From Clavaria fumosa (taxonomy: Eukaryota; Basidiomycota; Agaricomycetes; Agaricales; Clavariaceae): 64,000 nt of DNA. The DNA is taken from positions 1,240,001 through 1,304,000 of the forward strand of contig OX637797.1 in the NCBI GenBank assembly GCA_951802425.1. The letters run 5' to 3'. The notes below the pieces were generated by a model, which was not told the DNA's origin, did no database searches, and saw only the letters and a list, made by a program, of their open reading frames with translations. Of the stretch, positions 63,049 through 64,000 are shown one piece after another. The stretch's first letter is position 1; the number at the start of each line of letters is the position of its first letter. The translations under genes were made by a program, and so were the position numbers.

Positions 63049-64000
63049 ATGCCTGTGTGCCACATAGGGTATCGCTTCCAGGCCTGCTGGTTTCTTACCT
63101 TCCTCCTCCACACCGGAATGATATTATCGTTCCCTCTTCTTTTGCTCGCCCCGAACTACTCCCCGCTCCGGAAGTCGAATCCTGCAATGCTGTATTTCAA
63201 GCCAAATACGACTGGTGGTACTTCTTACCATTTTGGGCTGTTGGGTAAAATCACATTACTCCATCCCTTCGTCTCTTTGTTCGAACGTATATATTGCCAG
63301 ACTCTTGCAAATACACTAACGGAGAGCCGTCCTGCAAGACTCCTAATAATCCCTTCGTGCCAAATTGGGGTTCGTTTCTTGATGCGCAATTGGTCTCATC
63401 GGGTGATGCTAATCGATCGATCAGATTCGGGAAGTGATTTTTATATCAATAGGATAATGACACCAGATAAAATTTTGGTCGGAGCTCTTGCTCTCTTTGA
63501 GATCAGTGGCGGCATGTCGTTTCTTTCCTGGCCGTTTACATTAGTCGCCACCTACGGGGCATGCAGACGTTTCCGTATGAGTCCTAGCAAGAGAGCGAAA
63601 GAGCCAGCTTACCTGGGGCCTCCATGTGGCCCATACCTCAACAAGGTCAACGGGTATATGAATATTGCCAATATGGTGTTGGGTGAGTGCCTCACCCTCT
63701 ATGCATTTGCGCATCCATGGTATTCATTTCCGGTGGCCCAGGTTTAATTGCAACCACGGCATTCGTGACGTCGCTCTCCACAACTAAGTCAGGTCTTGAC
63801 CCCCTCGTGGATCCAGCAGGGGACGTGACACAAACAAGGGAATACGATTTTGAGGTACTTACAGGGGGTGCCTTCGGCTGTACGTGCATTCTTGGTAATC
63901 TTCGCCATGTCCACTTTTCTTAACTAATGTATTCATTATAGTTTTGTGGGCTAGAGATGGTCTTCAAATAGCCATTGCGATTTTCACATCGCATGTATCA
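63049..64000 (+). CDS. Tetraspan membrane protein, right paralogue, 3' end cut off
   Basis: Exons 63049-63244, 63301-63369, 63425-63682, 63742-63894 and 63942 onward, the last cut by the window edge. All introns are phase 1, and exon 4 is 153 bases as in the left paralogue. It starts MPVCHIGYRFQACWFLTFLL. Exon 2 reads DSCKYTNGEPSCKTPNNPF, with the same Cys pair as the left gene. Exon 3 begins DSGSDFYINRIMTPDKILVG and contains the second helix (SGGMSFLSWPFTLVATYG). Exon 4 ends GGAFGCTCIL, matching GGSHGCACI of the left gene. Exon 5 begins LWARDGLQIAIAIF. Overall similarity is weak outside these points. Function is unknown. Confidence 0.78.

Larger units (their letters stand above)
62539..63051. 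repeat. Near-perfect inverted repeat forming a shared promoter
   Basis: The left arm is 62539-62745 and the right arm is 62837-63051, with a 91-base spacer. Read outward from the centre, the arms differ by five substitutions, one 2-base and one 10-base indel by my count, about 97% identical. Similarity begins in the spacer flank and ends just after the two opposing ATGs (ATGCCT). Each arm holds a TATAAAAA box. Confidence 0.93.

Noticed and set aside
62539..63051. The inverted repeat as terminal repeats of a transposon
   Set aside because: The arms face each other across 91 bases with no transposase between them, and each arm ends at a host gene start codon.

Overview
The window is nuclear DNA of a basidiomycete fungus, most likely an agaricomycete. 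Genes are closely packed on both strands. They carry many introns of about 45-80 bases. The proteins are fungal: ERMES subunit Mdm34, Rcf2, Nop13, Tpa1, the septation-network protein Cdc14, a Uds1-type septation protein and a Mnr2/Alr1-type CorA transporter. They sit beside genes yeast lacks, namely a complex I assembly factor (NDUFAF5 type) and a Virilizer-like m6A-writer subunit. I saw no tRNA, rRNA, transposon or CRISPR array. All gene models are spliced by eye. Where exon lengths are listed, their sums were checked for an open frame.

Layout: 1-1397 holds the 3' part of the second-largest RNA polymerase I subunit. 1612-4809(-) is a protein with two histone-fold-like segments and a proline-rich tail. 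5171-9364(-) is a three-zinc-finger C2H2 protein. 9733-12431 is a divergent mitochondrial pair (NDUFAF5 and RCF2). 12752-20288 holds three + genes: a membrane-anchored FG-repeat protein, a tail-anchored coiled-coil protein and Nop13. 20353-23913(-) has Tpa1 and a four-helix membrane protein. 24554-31434 has cytochrome b5, Cdc14, a fumarylacetoacetase-family enzyme and succinate-semialdehyde dehydrogenase. 32120-39870 has 14-3-3, Bst1 and a CorA Mg2+ transporter. 40007-46124(-) is a KDM5 histone demethylase. 46906-52220 has the Uds1-like protein and Mdm34, and 52335-57115 has Virilizer and Orm1. 57228-61151(-) has Mtd1, a PP1 inhibitor-2 homologue and an acetoacetate-decarboxylase-fold protein. 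61509-64000 is a head-to-head pair of paralogous tetraspan membrane genes.

Most genes are housekeeping, and no single pathway links them. Loose themes are ER and lipid work (Bst1, Orm1, Mdm34, cytochrome b5), mitochondrial respiration (NDUFAF5, RCF2), nuclear and chromatin work (KDM5, the histone-fold-like protein, the FG protein) and RNA or ribosome work (RPA135, Nop13, Virilizer, Tpa1).

The most unusual structure is at 62539-63051. The two divergent tetraspan paralogues share a promoter that is a near-perfect inverted repeat of about 207/215 bases. The arms match at about 97% by eye and the match stops at the two start codons, although the proteins are strongly diverged. Other notable items are a 12-base microexon in the histone-fold-like gene, two 7-base microexons in the succinate-semialdehyde dehydrogenase gene, four GC-AG introns, a 117-base in-frame tandem duplication in the inhibitor-2 gene and a pair of abutting palindromes upstream of the zinc-finger gene.
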